Translations under genes and position numbers: made by a program | Origin: Crotalaria pallida | Lineage: Eukaryota; Streptophyta; Magnoliopsida; Fabales; Fabaceae | NCBI GenBank assembly: GCA_037953625.1 | Contig: CM075655.1 | Location: 75,791,501-75,855,500, forward strand | Direction of reading: 5' to 3' | DNA length: 64,000 nt | In this document: positions 11,915-24,073 of the stretch, in pieces | Layout of the letters: every line of letters starts with the position of its first letter | Position numbering within the stretch: position 1 is the stretch's first letter | The notes under the pieces: generated by a model | Told to the model about the DNA's origin: nothing | Databases searched by the model: none | What the model saw: only the letters and a program-made list of their open reading frames with translations

Positions 11915-12386
11915 GGTGTATGATTTCGAAAAAGTGTATGATTTATGGTTATGAGTTGAAAACTGATAATATGAGTAAGTGAAGGTAACAAAAACGGAAA
12001 TGAAAAGGATGATGAATAAAGGTAATAAATATATGGAATTGAATGTGATGTTTGGGGTTGATCCCTGATCTGACTTGATCGTTATCCTTAAGTTTATATT
12101 ATGAACTGCATACTATCTGATGATTCACTGTGTTGCTGAAAAGGTCTCACCCTTATGTGGTTAACATTTTAGGTGAAAGTCAAGGAGCTTGAGGATCAGA
12201 GTGTCGCGGTGGACGAATTGGAAAGAAGGGAATTTTATGTTTGTGCATACTTGAATTGTAAATGGATGCCCAATTTTACTTGTAAACTTAATTGGAAAAA
12301 GGAATTTTTAAGTACACTATTTTAATTATGAACTTTTACTCACTATTTTTGCAAATAAACTAAGGGTGTTACAACAACTACCATGT

Positions 12387-12419
12387 AATATATATATTAT
12401 ATATATATATATATATATA
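12387..12419. repeat. AT dinucleotide microsatellite
   Basis: (AT)n with one phase break, just right of the E target duplication. Confidence 0.85.
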
Positions 12420-13186
12420 CATAACACACGGCTAGCAAAATAAAAGGAAACAAAAAAAACTAATGATTTTTATCACAACATATTAATCCTTTATTATTCT
12501 AACAAAACCTCAATTCATCATTCATATATAAATTGTTATTTTTATTCTAAAAAAAATCAATGGGCCTCACGGCCTCATCATCATCATCATCCCAATCAAA
12601 CTTTATTTTTGTTTATTACATTTCCATATTCATCATCGAACAAAGTAACAAAATCAAACAATAACAATTTCACAACAAACTCTAAAATATAAATTCATAT
12701 AATTTGAGAATATAACTCTTTTTATCACAAAAATCCATAATATTATTTACTTATAATAACACTAAAAATTTGGTCATCCAAGGTCAAGAAAAAGGGGAGA
12801 TTACTCTCTTTAAACAACTCTTTTTGTCCCTTCTCTTTAACCTTAATTCATGTGACCAAAGAAAATATCAAAATATCACCAACAATCTTATTTTAGCATC
12901 AAAATAGGAATTAGAGATTTTTAGTTCTTGTTCTTTATATCATAGAAGAATTAGAGATTTTTGTTTAACAATTATAATAGAATAATAAATTATAAAATAA
13001 AGTATGAGTTTCTTAGTGTTACCTTTTTTCCTTAAGCAAGATAGTCTTCAAAATGAGAATGAATTTTTCCTTTCCCTTCCACAATGGTGCACCCCCCCCC
13101 CTTCTCTCTCTTTCTCTAAGTTTTCTTTCAATTTTTCTCTCAAAATGGTAGATTTTGGTGTGTAGAAATGGGAGGAGTTTAGGCCA

Positions 13187-13196
13187 CTATTTATAG
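13187..13196 (-). promoter_or_regulatory. TATA box of family A LTR
   Basis: The minus strand reads CTATAAATAG within CCTCTCCTATAAATAGTGG, a strong plant TATA element, followed downstream by a leader with GAGAGAGA runs. Confidence 0.6.
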
Positions 13197-13626
13197 GAGA
13201 GGTTGATGAGATATTTTCAGAAAATGTGAGGGAGATTCATGCCCCCTATGTAACACCCAACTTTTAATTAAAAATATTCATTCAATTTATTTAATAAGTA
13301 CAATGGAGAACTTAAAAATTCCTTTTCATAAATTAAATTGACATTCAAAAATGGGTATTCCAATTACAATATGAGTAGCGTAACCATTTAATTTCCTTCT
13401 TTCCATAATTTCCACTGCGACACTCTCTGATGCTCAAGCTCCTCTTCATTCACCTAAAATGTTAACCACATAAGGGTGAGACCTTTTCACAACACAGTGA
13501 ATGATAAGATAGTAAAAAACACATAATAGAAATTTAAGCATCATAATCAAATCAAGCCATGAATAACAAAATGTTTCACTTTTAACAAATTATTTAGTAA
13601 TAACACATTTCCATTTATTCTGAACA

Positions 13627-13652
13627 TCACCTCAAATCAGAGGCCAATGAAA
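13627..13652 (-). repeat. Single hairpin unit, outer stem CAT/ATG
   Basis: CATCACCTCAAATCAGAGG...CCAATG: inner CCTC/GAGG, outer CAT/ATG. Same core as the units at 13843-13917 but a different outer stem. Confidence 0.5.
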
Positions 13653-13726
13653 CAAACTTAATCATCATAATCCATTTTTTTTCTTTCTTTTCTTCATTTC
13701 ATTCTTAAGATGAATCTCACTTCATT

Positions 13727-14313
13727 GTACTTCACCTCCACACCGGAAGGTACCTTATACAATTTGGCCTATGGGTACTTCACCTCCACACCGGAAGGTA
13801 CCTCATACAATTTGGCCTAAAATATTTTCCTTAATTAAGTTATGTGCCCCTTAGGTCAGAGGTCAGCACCCTTTTTACTTTATTTCATTTTGTGTCCCTC
13901 AGGTCAGAGGTCAACACTTCAACATATTAATTCATTTTCCATTTCATTTTTAAGATATATCTCTTAGCATTGTACTTCACCTCCACACCGGAAGGTACCT
14001 CATACAAATTGGGCCTATGGGTACTTCACCTCCACAACAGGAAGGTACCTCATACCATTATACTTCACCTCCACACCGGAAGGTACCTCATACAAATTGG
14101 CCAATGGGTACTTCACCTCCACACCGGAAGGTACCTCATACCAATGTACTTCACCTCCACAACAGGAAGGTACCTCATACGGTTTGGCCTATGGGTACTT
14201 CACCTCCACACCGGAAGGTACCTCATACCATTGTACTTCACCTCCACACCGGAAGGTACCTCATACAATTTGGCCTGATGGTACTTCACCTCCACACCGG
14301 AAGGTACCTCGTA
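13727..14313 (-). repeat. Hairpin minisatellite in F LTR 1
   Basis: GTACTTCACCTCCACACCGG + AAGGTAC units (imperfect GTACTTC/GAAG-GTAC stem) begin at 13727 and 13775, then at 13972, 14021, 14060, 14108, 14146, 14195, 14233 and 14281, with spacing alternating about 49 and 38. Some units carry ACAACAGGAAGG instead of ACACCGGAAGG. Between the two blocks sit two related units: GTGC...GGTCAGAGGTCA...GCAC (about 13843-13870) and GTGT...GGTCAGAGGTCA...ACAC (about 13892-13917), whose outer stems co-vary. Confidence 0.85.
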
Positions 14314-15527
14314 CCACCACATATGTTATTCATATAGATAATAATATTAAAGCATCACCATACACATTTTCACTTAGTTTAATTCCGAACATTCATATTT
14401 TTCTTTTCATCACATATCATTATTGTACCAATAATCATAACCATTGACCGAGTATTCACATATTAATTCACCTCTGAAAATAAGCATTTATAGCAACTAT
14501 CCAGCCTTGTCATACATTTAGCATCACACTATACTTCTAGTTACACATAGTCATTTTATTCTCATTTACACCTTTGCCAGTTCATTCCATAACTATATCA
14601 TTAAAAATTCAAATATAACACATCATCACTCATGTAGTGGACATACTACTTTTATCAGACAACAATTAACATCAATCAATTCGACATACTCAGGTATGCC
14701 TCAGAGTACTTTAATATAAGTCAACTCCCTAGGGTTCTTCACTTCCTACATTACCAACATACATAAAGGGGGGTTTTTAACAAATTTATGACATTAAATT
14801 AAATTATTAAATTAAATCAACATACATTCAATTCTTCTTAAACCAACTTATAACTGGTGCTATTTTGCTACCCACGACCCAATTCAACTACTTAGCCCAA
14901 ATCCTATTATATACCCCAACTATCCCTAACTCAAAGTGTGGAAAATAGACTCCCCTTACCTTATAGAGGGAGAGAGCCCACACAAAGCTCCAGGGACCAT
15001 GAATTCTACTCCGGATCTACCTTGATTCCAACTCTATAGGCCCAAATTCCACTTGAGTCTGGAGATTGGAGGAGAGAGAAAACATACCCTTGGAGAGAGA
15101 AAGAGAGAGAGTCACGCATGGAGAGAGATGTTGGGAGGAGGATTTTATGATTATAGGCTTAGAAGGAAGGATTTTGGGTGGTTTTATGATGGTTTATAGT
15201 GATTAAGTGGAGGAGAGGGAGAGAAAACGTATGAGAGAGAAGAGAGAGAAAAGGGGTTTACCAAGTGAGTTGGATGGTGATTGATTATGGGTGATGAGCT
15301 TGATGATGATGGAAATGGAAGAATCCACTTGGGCTTGGTTGATTTGTTGAAGGAGGAAGGAAAATCTTAGGGAGAAGAAGGAGAGAATAGCGTGAAGCAT
15401 GAGAGAGAGAGAAGGGGATCGAATGGATAAGGGAGGAGGGAGATGGGTGGCTGAAATAGGGAGATAAGGGATGGAAATTACGTTTCTGCCCCTTAAATTA
15501 TTTTTATTATCTGCATCAGACATAGAA

Positions 15528-15747
15528 TAATCGATTACTTGACCCTCAGTAATCGATTACCCTTCAATGCAACATTTCTTGGTTCCTCTAACAGAGGGCA
15601 AATAATCGATTAAACCACTTGGAATAATCGATTACTTAACAAAATAATCGATTATTTCCATGAGTTAATCGATTATCAATGCTGCAACATTTAAGTGTTT
15701 TCACCAGAGGCCCTGTAATCGATTAACCCCTACAAAATAATCGATTA
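15528..15747 (-). promoter_or_regulatory. Cluster of eight TAATCGATTA palindromes (F LTR 1)
   Basis: Eight exact copies of the 10-bp palindrome TAATCGATTA within 220 bp, 140-360 bp inside the upstream end of the LTR. All eight are kept in LTR 2. They lie upstream of the CT-rich leader, where U3 regulatory sites are expected. Confidence 0.7.
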
Positions 15748-15890
15748 TTCTGGTGAAAACTCCTATTTTGGCCAATTCTAACTCTAAGACACTGCACTTA
15801 ACTCCTATCCCTGATTTTCTTATAGTTCTTACCATAAATTCTAGCTTAGGTTTTCCTAATTAAATTGGAATTACATTTTGGGATGTTACA

Positions 15891-15903
15891 ATTCTCCCCC
15901 ACT
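15891..15903 (-). other. Polypurine tract of element F
   Basis: The minus strand reads AGTGGGGGAGAAT directly before the 3' LTR start TGTAACATC, the usual place for plus-strand priming. Confidence 0.8.
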
Positions 15904-18900
15904 TATTGGAATTTCGTCCCCGAAATTCCGCTCACAATCCTTAATTGGAGAACCATCCCGGAAAAAGGTTTGCTAAGCTACGCAACTAACTCATCTTAGG
16001 TTTACTCCCCCACTTGGGATTGGCATACCATTCAACATGAATGTGCCACAAGATTCTTGCACTCATTGAAGAGCACCGATTATGGTTTAATTTGGGTCAA
16101 CCTCTAGGCTACGGTTCTAACAGATTCCTATGGTCAGCTGGCTTCCCACCGGAATTCCTACTTCGAAGGTTGGACAGGGCACTAACACTCTCTAAATACT
16201 ATTACCTTAATGGGGTTACTTATACTCTAACTCTACAATATATTACTTATAACCTAAACTCTAATCAAACACATCCATCATTCACATAACATAAATCATA
16301 TAAGCATCAATCAAGGGTCAAACATTCACACAGCAATCCACAATATCTTACACCATAAACCTAAACACGACTTGACTTGGCTTCCTTCCTAGCTATTCCT
16401 AGCTTAACTTAGGGATAATACTTACTTCTACGAACACATTCACAATTATCATCACATATTTTGAAAATCGCTTAAAAAGGGGTTCGGGGAAATAGGATTT
16501 GCATAGACTGAAACCAAAAATGCGTTTTATAAATTCAATTTCCCATTGTTTTTGAAGATTTGGAAGACAATGTCCCTGTACCTACAAGAACATTATAGCA
16601 AATTTTCAAGTTCAATCAGAGTTTATTAGATTCACTTTTGACCCTATGACCACTTTGTAAAAGATTTGTAATGGTCGGGGTGAACCTATGTCAAATCCAT
16701 TTAAAAACAGCAAACAAACTCCAATTGGCTTCAAAATTTGACAGGACATCACCTATACCTGGCCCAAGGTTGTGTAAAATTGTCAAACCGATTAGAGCAC
16801 ATTAAATTCATTTTGTTTAAAAACAATGACCTGCTCCAATTGGCTCGAAATGTTACATAAAACAATAATTCAACCTTAGGGTGCTCATATCAATTCTTCC
16901 AAGTCAAACAAATAGCCTAAATCCAAAAACTTGGTTTTTCATTTCATGTAAAAACCCAGATTACCCAAATGAAAACACTTAACTACAAACACATAAATCT
17001 TTTAAAACCTTTGGTTTGAAAAAAATCACTAAGTATGGGGATTCAAAATTTGAGAAAAGGATCCCATACAAGTGGAATATTTAGAAACAAGGTTATATTT
17101 ATAAAAACAAAATTCTTTTGCAAATTAGGTTCCTCTCTTAATGAGGAACAATTAGTTTCATATGAAAATTCACTAAAACTTTTGGTCATGCAACTTATCA
17201 TGATGAATTGCCTTCATCTAGTTTCATAAGATTCTAGATGAAGGAGTGCAAAATCACTCAAGATAGATAAACTCAAAGAAAGGGGGAATGTGCCTTAAAC
17301 TCGGAAAAATTTTAGTTTTATTTCATTTTCAAAAGTTAAAACATTTACCTTTCCTTCTTACTTCAAGTTTAAAAATTGAGTTTTCATTCTGAATTGATTT
17401 GAGTCGCATAAGAAGGGTTCCTATTTGATCGATGTGTGACTTGGTTACAAACAATTAAGTTAATTCACTACTCGATCACTTAGAAATCCTTGTTTTCTTA
17501 CTATTTCTTGAAAATTTGTCGTGCGACCTCACGATCCATTTGGAATGATTATAATTTGGTGCAACTTTTGAAATTCATTTGGAACACTCAAAAACACCAA
17601 ATACAAATTTCACTTTGCACAAAGACATATCAAGCACACATATCAATCGAGCATACACAACAAAATTCAATTTCATCAAGAACACAATTTTCAAAGGCAA
17701 CACTTTTAGTCAATGCTTTGTGGAATGTAATCTGGGACTTCAAACATAAAGAGGCGATTGAAAATTTATTAATCCCAAATCATTTTGAAAATATTTTCGA
17801 AAGTTCAAATTCATTTCCACATAAACAAGGACTTCTTATATATACCAAATACACTACCGATGATATAATCAAAAGTGAGGTAAGAACCTCTATATTGGAT
17901 TTTTTTTAACCCCATTCTCAACTAATAACTCGTGGTTCCAATTCAATCATTAGAAGCTTCAACTTAACTTTTGATCAATATTAAAGTCACCGGAAATCAA
18001 ATTAGTGATGGAATCAACCACGAATTCAATAAAATGTTTTTATTGTTTTTATGGAGTCTAATCTAACCGGTGCCACTATGTCACTCGAATAGATTAGAAT
18101 CGAGGTAGTAAATCATTTTGATTCTCGTGATTCCACTTCTAATTTTTTCCACTTACTTTAACACTACACCATTCCACATATAAGCATATTTCGAAAAGCT
18201 TTTGATTGAATTCCAACCACTTCTTAATTTGGGAAAAAGTTTGTTTTTTTATTTGACACTCAGATTAATGTGGTTCAGTGGTTTAAATTCGATCTATTAG
18301 TTCCCGATGCCTATATTCATTTGATGCCACAATCACTTGAATCAAGTTTAGTTACAGAACCGCTTATTAATTTAGTATAAACAATGTTTTTCGTTTTCTT
18401 GAATACTAATCAAATCAACATGACCTTAGTCACTTGGTTGGATTAGCATTCGAGGTTCATAATTTATTTATTCCATGTGGTTCCATTTCTAATCCCGATT
18501 CAATTACTTTGACACCAAATTACTCAACAAATACACTTTAAAATCATACACAAAACACTTAGCAAAGCAAACAAACATAGAAGAATTAACACATAAGTTT
18601 TATACACAGGAGATCCATTACTAATTCACGATGATGCACAAACTTCTAGATTTCGACGACATCACCTCCCGACAAATGCAACATCGGATTGGCCAGTTCC
18701 AATACTACATTTCATCAGTGGTCATAGCCCTCGCTATCTAGCTTAAGTTTATGTACTTCATTATTAATTAGCAAGATTTCCTTTGTAATAAACTTTAGCC
18801 TTTAATTAACTTAAGATTTGGAATTTGCATCCCTTTAACAAGACTCAATTTGCACCTTTGAAGTTTTCCGCTTACAAACGTGCCACACTTATAGGATGTA

Positions 18901-19100
18901 ATTCTTTGAATCCCTAAGGGATCCGGCTTAGGTTCCCAAAGAATCACATTCTATTCTCCTTTATTATCAAACATTTGCACAAATCACCAAATATTAAAAT
19001 TTTCACTTAAAAGGGTCTCACCTCTTGAGAAGAAGCTTGAGATGAGAGTGTTCGCAGCGAGATCGGGACCACTTTCCCTCAGGTCGGAAAGGAAGGAACT

Positions 19101-19112
19101 GCTCTGATACCA
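19101..19112 (-). other. Primer-binding site of F (initiator tRNA-Met type)
   Basis: The minus strand reads TGGTATCAGAGC, complementary to the 3' end of plant initiator tRNA-Met, four bases after the 5' LTR end (...TTACA-CTTA-TGG). Confidence 0.88.
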
Positions 19113-19595
19113 TAAGTGTAACACCCAATTTTTAATTAAAAATATTCATTCAATTTATTTAATAAGTACAATGGAGAACTTAAAAATTCCTTTTCATAAA
19201 TTAAATTGACATTCAAAAATGGGTATTCCAATTACAATATGAGTAGCGCAACCATTTAATTTCCTTCTTTCCATAATTTCCACTGCGGCACTCTCTGATC
19301 CTCAAGCTCCTCTTCATTCACCTAAAATGTTAACCACATAAGGGTGAGACCTTTTCACAACACAGTGAATGATAAGATAGTAAAAAGCACATAATAGAAA
19401 TTTAAGCATCATAATCAAATCAAGCCATGAATAACAAAATGCTTCACTTTTAACAAATTATTAAGTAATAACACATTTTCCATTTATTCTGAACATCACC
19501 TCAAATCAGAGGCCAATGAAACAAACTTAATCATCATAATCCATTTTTTTTCTTTCTTTTCTTCATTCCATTCTTAAGATGAATCTCACTTCATT

Positions 19596-20170
19596 GTACT
19601 TCACCTCCACACCGGAAGGTACCTTATACAATTTGGCCTATGGGTACTTCACCTCCACACCGGAAGGTACCTCATACCATCGTACTTCACCTCCACACCA
19701 GAAGGTACCTCATACAATTTGGCCTAAAATATTTTCCTTAATTAAGTTATGTGCCCCTCAGGTCAGAGGTCAGCACCCTTTTTACTTTATTTCATTTTGT
19801 GTCCCTCAGGTCAGAGGTCAACACTTCAACATATTAATTCATTTTCCATTTCATTTTTAAGATATACCTCTTAGCATTGTACTTCACCTCCACACCGGAA
19901 GGTACCTCATACAAATTGGGCCTATGGGTACTTCACCTCCACAACAGGAAGGTACCTCATACCATTGTACTTCACCTCCACACCGGAAGGTACCTCATAC
20001 AAATTGGCCAATGGGTACTTCACCTCCACACCGGAAGGTACCTCATACCAATGTACTTCACCTCCACAACAGGAAGGTACCTCATACGGTTTGGCCTATG
20101 GGTACTTCACCTCCACACCGGAAGGTACCTCATACCATTGTACTTCACCTCCACACCGGAAGGTACCTCG
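19596..20170 (-). repeat. Hairpin minisatellite in F LTR 2
   Basis: Units at 19596, 19644, 19682, then 19879, 19928, 19967, 20015, 20053, 20102 and 20140. LTR 2 has 3+7 units where LTR 1 has 2+8, so the array changes length between LTRs that were identical at insertion. Confidence 0.85.
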
Positions 20171-21952
20171 TACCACCACATATGTTATTCATATAGATAA
20201 TAATATTAAAGCATCACCATACACATTTGCACTTAGTTTAATTGCGAACATTCATATTTTTCTTTTCATCACATATCATTATTGTACCAATAATCATAAC
20301 CATTGACTGAGTATTCACATATCAATTCACCTCTGAAAATTAGCATTTATAGCAATTATCCAGCCTTGTCATACATTTAGCATCACACTATACTTCTAGT
20401 TACACATAGTCATTTTATTCCCATTTACACCTTTGCCAGTTCATTCCATAACTATATCATTAAAAATTCAATTATAACACATCATCACTCATGTAGTGGA
20501 CATAATACTTTTATCAGACAACAATTAACATCAATCAATTCGACATACTCAGATATGCCTCAGAGTACTTTAATATAAGTCAACTCCCTAGGGTTCTTCA
20601 CTTCCTACATTACCAACATACGTAAAGGGGGGTTTTAACAAATTTATGACATTAAATTAAATTATTAAATTAAATCAACATACATTCAATTCTTCTTAAA
20701 CCAACTTATAACTGGTGCTATTTTTCTACCCACGACCCAATTCAACTACTTAGCCCAAATCCTATTATATACCCCAACTATCCCTAACTCAAAGTGTGGA
20801 AAAGAGACTCCCCTTACCTTATAGAGTGAGAGAGCCCACACAAAGCTCCAGGGACCATGAATTCTACTCCGGATCTACCTTGATTCCAACTCTATAGGCC
20901 CAAATTCCACTTGAGTCTGGAGATTGGAGGAGAGAGAAAACAAACCCTTGGAGAGAGAAAGAGAGAGAGTCACACATGGAGAGAGATGTTGGGAGGAGGA
21001 TTTTATGATTATAGGCTTAGAAGGAAGGATTTTGGGTGGTTTTATGATGGTTTATAGTGATTAAGTGGAGGAGAGGGAGAGAAAACATATGAGAGAGAAG
21101 AGAGAGAAAAGGGGTTTACCAAGTGAGTTGGATGGTGATTGATTATGGGTGATGAGCTTGATGATGATGGAAATGGAAGAATCAACTTGGGCTTGGTTGA
21201 TTTGTTGAAGGAGGAAGGAAAATCTTAGGGAGAAGAAGGAGATGTAACACTCATTTGTATATCATCTTACTTTATAAGAAAAGTAATAAGTTTAAGAATA
21301 CTTGGACTTGTTTTAGTTGGAGAAAGATCTGAAAATAAGAAATTATCTCTTCCCTGGAAAATTTATTTTCACAAACACTTGATTAATAATGAAGGTGACT
21401 AGTAAAATCAGAGTTTTGCGGAAACATAGTAAAATCACCATATTACCCTCCCAAAATATATCAAGTGTAACAAGTCCACTATTATCAAATAAGTATTATG
21501 ATGAAACTGAATTCCTTTTATGATACCTTTTTCCAAAATATGTATCATATAAATTCTATTAAAAATAGAAATGTCATAGTGCTGGTCACTGGTCCCTTGT
21601 CCAAACATCCTTCTGGTCGGATCCTCGATATCTGCACAACGGGTTCCCAACCCACATTTTCTACACTCTGCAAGCACCTAAGGGACATCTCCCCTTACTG
21701 ATTCTTGTGCAAGCTAGATGCACGATCAACACCTAATAAGGGCATGAGGGTTAGCTATACATATTCGCATAATCAAATGAGAATAAAACTAACATCCACA
21801 AGTTAACATGTAGCAAATCATGATGCATAATCATATGAGCACACCCGGTTAATCGTAATAATTCTTTCAATGCAGGTGGCATGATGCATGATTTCTTCCA
21901 CAGTTGAGGCCTCTAACAAAGTCCATCTCGGACGTCCATCCAATACACCGTT

Positions 21953-22639
21953 GTGTTCCCGGAACACTGACATTCGTTCCCAGAACGTAATGCCAAACCA
22001 TACTTGGATGATAAGCATTCACTCCCAGAATGTGCATCATGTTCCCAGAACGTGTAGCAAACCATACTTGGATAAATAAGCATCACTCCCAGGGTGTGCA
22101 TCACGTTCCCAGAACGCATACGTTCCCAGAACGTATAAAAACCAGGTCCCGGACACTGGCCACATATCTATAATGTGTCATCCAGTAGGTTGCTTATCAA
22201 AGTGTTCCCAGAACACCAACATACGTTCCCAGAACGCATAAAACCAGGTCCCAGACACTGGCCACATATCTATAATGTGTCATCAAGTAGGTTATAATTT
22301 GGTACTCCCGGAGTACCCTCCTCATATTCCCAGAATATGATAAACGTTCCTACCAACCAGACTTCCAGTCTATATGTATGCAAAAACATCAGGGTTGGTT
22401 TTATCTTTAATTCCATTATTATACCAATGTGTTCCCAGAACACTAACATACGTTCCCAGAACGTATCGCAAACCATACTTGGAATAAAATCAAGCACCAC
22501 TCCCAGAGTGTGCATCACGTTCCCAGAACGTGTCCAAGAAACCATGTCCCAGACAATGGCCACATTCCCGGAATGTGTCATCAAGTAGGTTGCATCAGTT
22601 TGGTACTCTTAGAGTACAGGGCCATGTTCCCAGAACATG
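21953..22639 (-). repeat. Array of co-varying hairpins with 3-nt loops (LTR G)
   Basis: Roughly 20 units built as stem-CCA/CCG-stem. Perfect stems of 6-8 bp: GTGTTC/GAACAC (21953-21967, 22202-22216, 22429-22443), ATACGTTC/GAACGTAT (22118-22136, 22448-22466), GGTACTC/GAGTACC (22301-22317), CATATTC/GAATATG (22323-22339), CACGTTC/GAACGTG (22516-22532), CACATTC/GAATGTG (22561-22577), GTACTC-TTA-GAGTAC (22603-22617), CATGTTC/GAACATG (22623-22639). Stem sequences differ from unit to unit while pairing is kept. Units sit in larger repeated blocks (for example around CAAACCATACTTGGAT and ATAATGTGTCATC). Confidence 0.85.
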
Positions 22640-22899
22640 ATAAACAATCCTTGCCAACCTATTATATTACCTTTCTCTATGCATGTATTGCATGCATAAT
22701 TACTAAGGTTGGTCCTTCCATTAATTACTGTGATTTAGAAATATTCCAATTTCTCTTTTGAATGATTTATTTGAGGTATAGTCTTTGACACAAAAATTCT
22801 TCTTTGAAATATCCCAAAACATATCATTAAACTTAGATTGGGTAAAACAAAGTCAATGGTATTCAAAAACTTAACTTTTTATTTTTCAGATTCAGGTAC

Positions 22900-23283
22900 T
22901 AACCGGTTACAGTTCCAGGCTAACCGGTTAGAATTACAGACCTGAACTGTTTACCATTGTAATTCAGAAAACCCTTTTTCTTAAATTCCCTACCCAATCC
23001 ATAAACCAGTTTAACAATGTTTATACCTCAAACCACTGTTTATATCATTCAAAAGTCTAAATCACCTTTCATTGTCCAATGAGCATAATTTCCTCTTAAA
23101 ACTATCTCATTACCTTAAGGTATTAACTCTCAATTTTCAATCTGAATTATTACAATAAAATCAACTTATTTTCAGATTGTTTTCCATGAAATTAAGGCCT
23201 AGATTTGAGTAGGATTTATAAAACCAAAATGCTGATTTTATAAACTTATTTTCTTTTGCATTTTAACAGGGTCTAACCGGTTA
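22900..23283 (-). promoter_or_regulatory. Three TAACCGGTTA palindromes in the transcribed part of G
   Basis: Exact copies at 22900-22909, 22921-22930 and 23274-23283, all within the putative intron. Confidence 0.5.
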
Positions 23284-24062
23284 CGAGATTGCATGCAATT
23301 CAATTTGGATACACAAATTGCACATATTTCACAACTTAATGCATCAATTCACATAATATCCAATTAAGTCATGAAATCAACATCAACATAGCTTGCATGC
23401 ATCCAGATAACATTGCTCAAAACAACAATTGAGCTCAAATTGGCCTCCAAGCCATCTATCCATTTCAACTTATGCCCTTTGAGTCTCTTGGTGACTCATC
23501 CTATATTCTACCACAATTTATTCTCATTCTAGCAAATAGTAAGCTTCCCCCTTACCTTAGGTTCGTGCTTGATCCAAAACATTGCAGAGAGAAAGACTCC
23601 AACATAGATTCCCCACAAATCCTAGGTTCTGCTCTCAGCCACGATTTCCATCAACAGGGTTCAAAGACCAGAAAATTTGACATAGCAATTGGCCAAAGAA
23701 ATTGGGGAAAACAATTAGGACTCAATATAGGTAACATGCACTAAAGAATCGAAGAGATTTGAGGCTTAATGGTGGACTGTACTTACCAAATTCAAAGCTG
23801 AAACTCAGCTTCCAGAACAAGAAGAAAACAGAGCTCAGACTTGATTTCCTAGCTTCCAAGGTTGATTACTCCTTCCACACGAACACTCAGCTCTCAAATC
23901 TTATATCATTGGAAAGCCCTTGATTCAAGCTTTCCAAAAGTGTGTGTTTTGCTCTCTAATACTCAAGAACCAACACGAATTTCCCAGAACGAAAACGAAA
24001 CCCTAACTGAGCCACCTTCAACACTAAAACCAGAAATCAACCCTAAACCTTCAGAATTTCCA

Positions 24063-24073
24063 CAATTTATAGA
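24063..24073 (-). promoter_or_regulatory. TATA box of LTR G
   Basis: The minus strand reads TCTATAAATTG, with a leader containing 'TAGGGTT' motifs downstream and TAACCGGTTA sites 130-170 bp upstream. Confidence 0.5.

Larger units (their letters stand above)
10787..12172 (+). other. Putative intron inside LTR E
   Basis: Starts CCAAG/GTAAGGGGG after a long CT-rich leader and ends TTAACATTTTAG/GTGAAAG, with a TTAAC branch-point-like motif. Both borders are conserved in F, whose interior is largely different. The repeats and hairpins of E lie inside. Inference only; no transcript data. Confidence 0.45.
9895..12373 (+). mobile_element. Solo LTR E (2.5 kb), opposite orientation to D
   Basis: Starts TGTAACATCCC and ends GGGTGTTACA, flanked by the 5-bp duplication ACAAC (9890-9894, 12374-12378). 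No internal region. The orientation is plus, because its leader (10310-10560) aligns with the minus strand of D. Its 12130-12230 region aligns with the minus strand of F around 13410-13510 (shared AAGGTCTCACCCTTATGTGG and TTAACATTTTAGGTGAA). E therefore links families D and F. Order: palindromes (10184-10256), CT-rich leader, GTAAGG (10787), short repeats and hairpins (11497-11914), acceptor-like site (12172), short downstream part. No protein identified; the stretch after the acceptor is open for about 30 charged codons. Confidence 0.8.
12374..13248 (-). mobile_element. Family A long LTR, segment 3 (leader and promoter end)
   Basis: A sequence between solo LTR E and element F. Read on the minus strand, it holds a TATA box (13187-13196), a leader rich in CT and GA runs including a C10 tract at about 13092-13101, and AAAAAAG/GTAACAC near 13022, a donor-like site. 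It is broken at 13248 by F (duplication CCCTA). Confidence 0.55.
13454..14959 (-). other. Putative intron inside F LTR 1
   Basis: On the minus strand, ATAAG/GTAAGGGGAG at 14959 and TTAACATTTTAG/GTGAATG at 13454. Both borders match E closely. Both hairpin arrays lie inside. The copy in LTR 2 keeps the same sites. Confidence 0.45.
13249..15890 (-). repeat. F LTR 1 (3' LTR in element orientation)
   Basis: 2642 bp, TGTAACACCCAAC...GATGTTACA. Direct repeat of 19117-25007 once solo LTR G is removed. In minus order it holds the TAATCGATTA cluster, leader, GTAAGG site, hairpin arrays and AG/GTG site. Confidence 0.88.
15891..19116 (-). other. F internal region, non-coding
   Basis: 3226 bp between the LTRs. 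No gag, protease, RT or integrase motifs on either strand. Near the polypurine tract the minus strand has GAATTTCGGGGACGAAATTCC, a block I associate with the region after pol in Tekay-type elements. Three loosely similar stretches around 17935, 18060 and 18420 (TGGTTCCA..TCTAAT with TCACTTGG/AATAGATTAGAATCGAGG) suggest an old internal duplication. Most likely what is left after loss of the coding part. Confidence 0.7.
21678..23555 (-). other. Putative intron inside LTR G
   Basis: The minus strand reads CTAAG/GTAAGGGGG at 23555 and GTCCCTTAG/GTGCTTG at 21678. The hairpin array (21953-22639) lies inside, as in D, E and F. The acceptor choice is less certain than the donor. Confidence 0.38.

Noticed and set aside
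13970..14447. Overlapping repeat-protein ORFs (TSTPEGTSY-like) in three frames
   Set aside because: They are translations of the hairpin minisatellite. All three frames stay open because the unit lacks stops, and copies vary between the LTRs. The same applies to 19579-20306 and 6613-7093.
15203..15523. 106-codon ORF on the minus strand of F LTR 1
   Set aside because: It covers the CT-rich leader, is not kept as one frame in the interrupted LTR 2, and shows no domain.
16041..16289. 82-codon ORF in the F internal region
   Set aside because: Antisense to the element, with no similarity to gag, pol or known extra ORFs. It may be relic pol sequence on the other strand, but I cannot support it.
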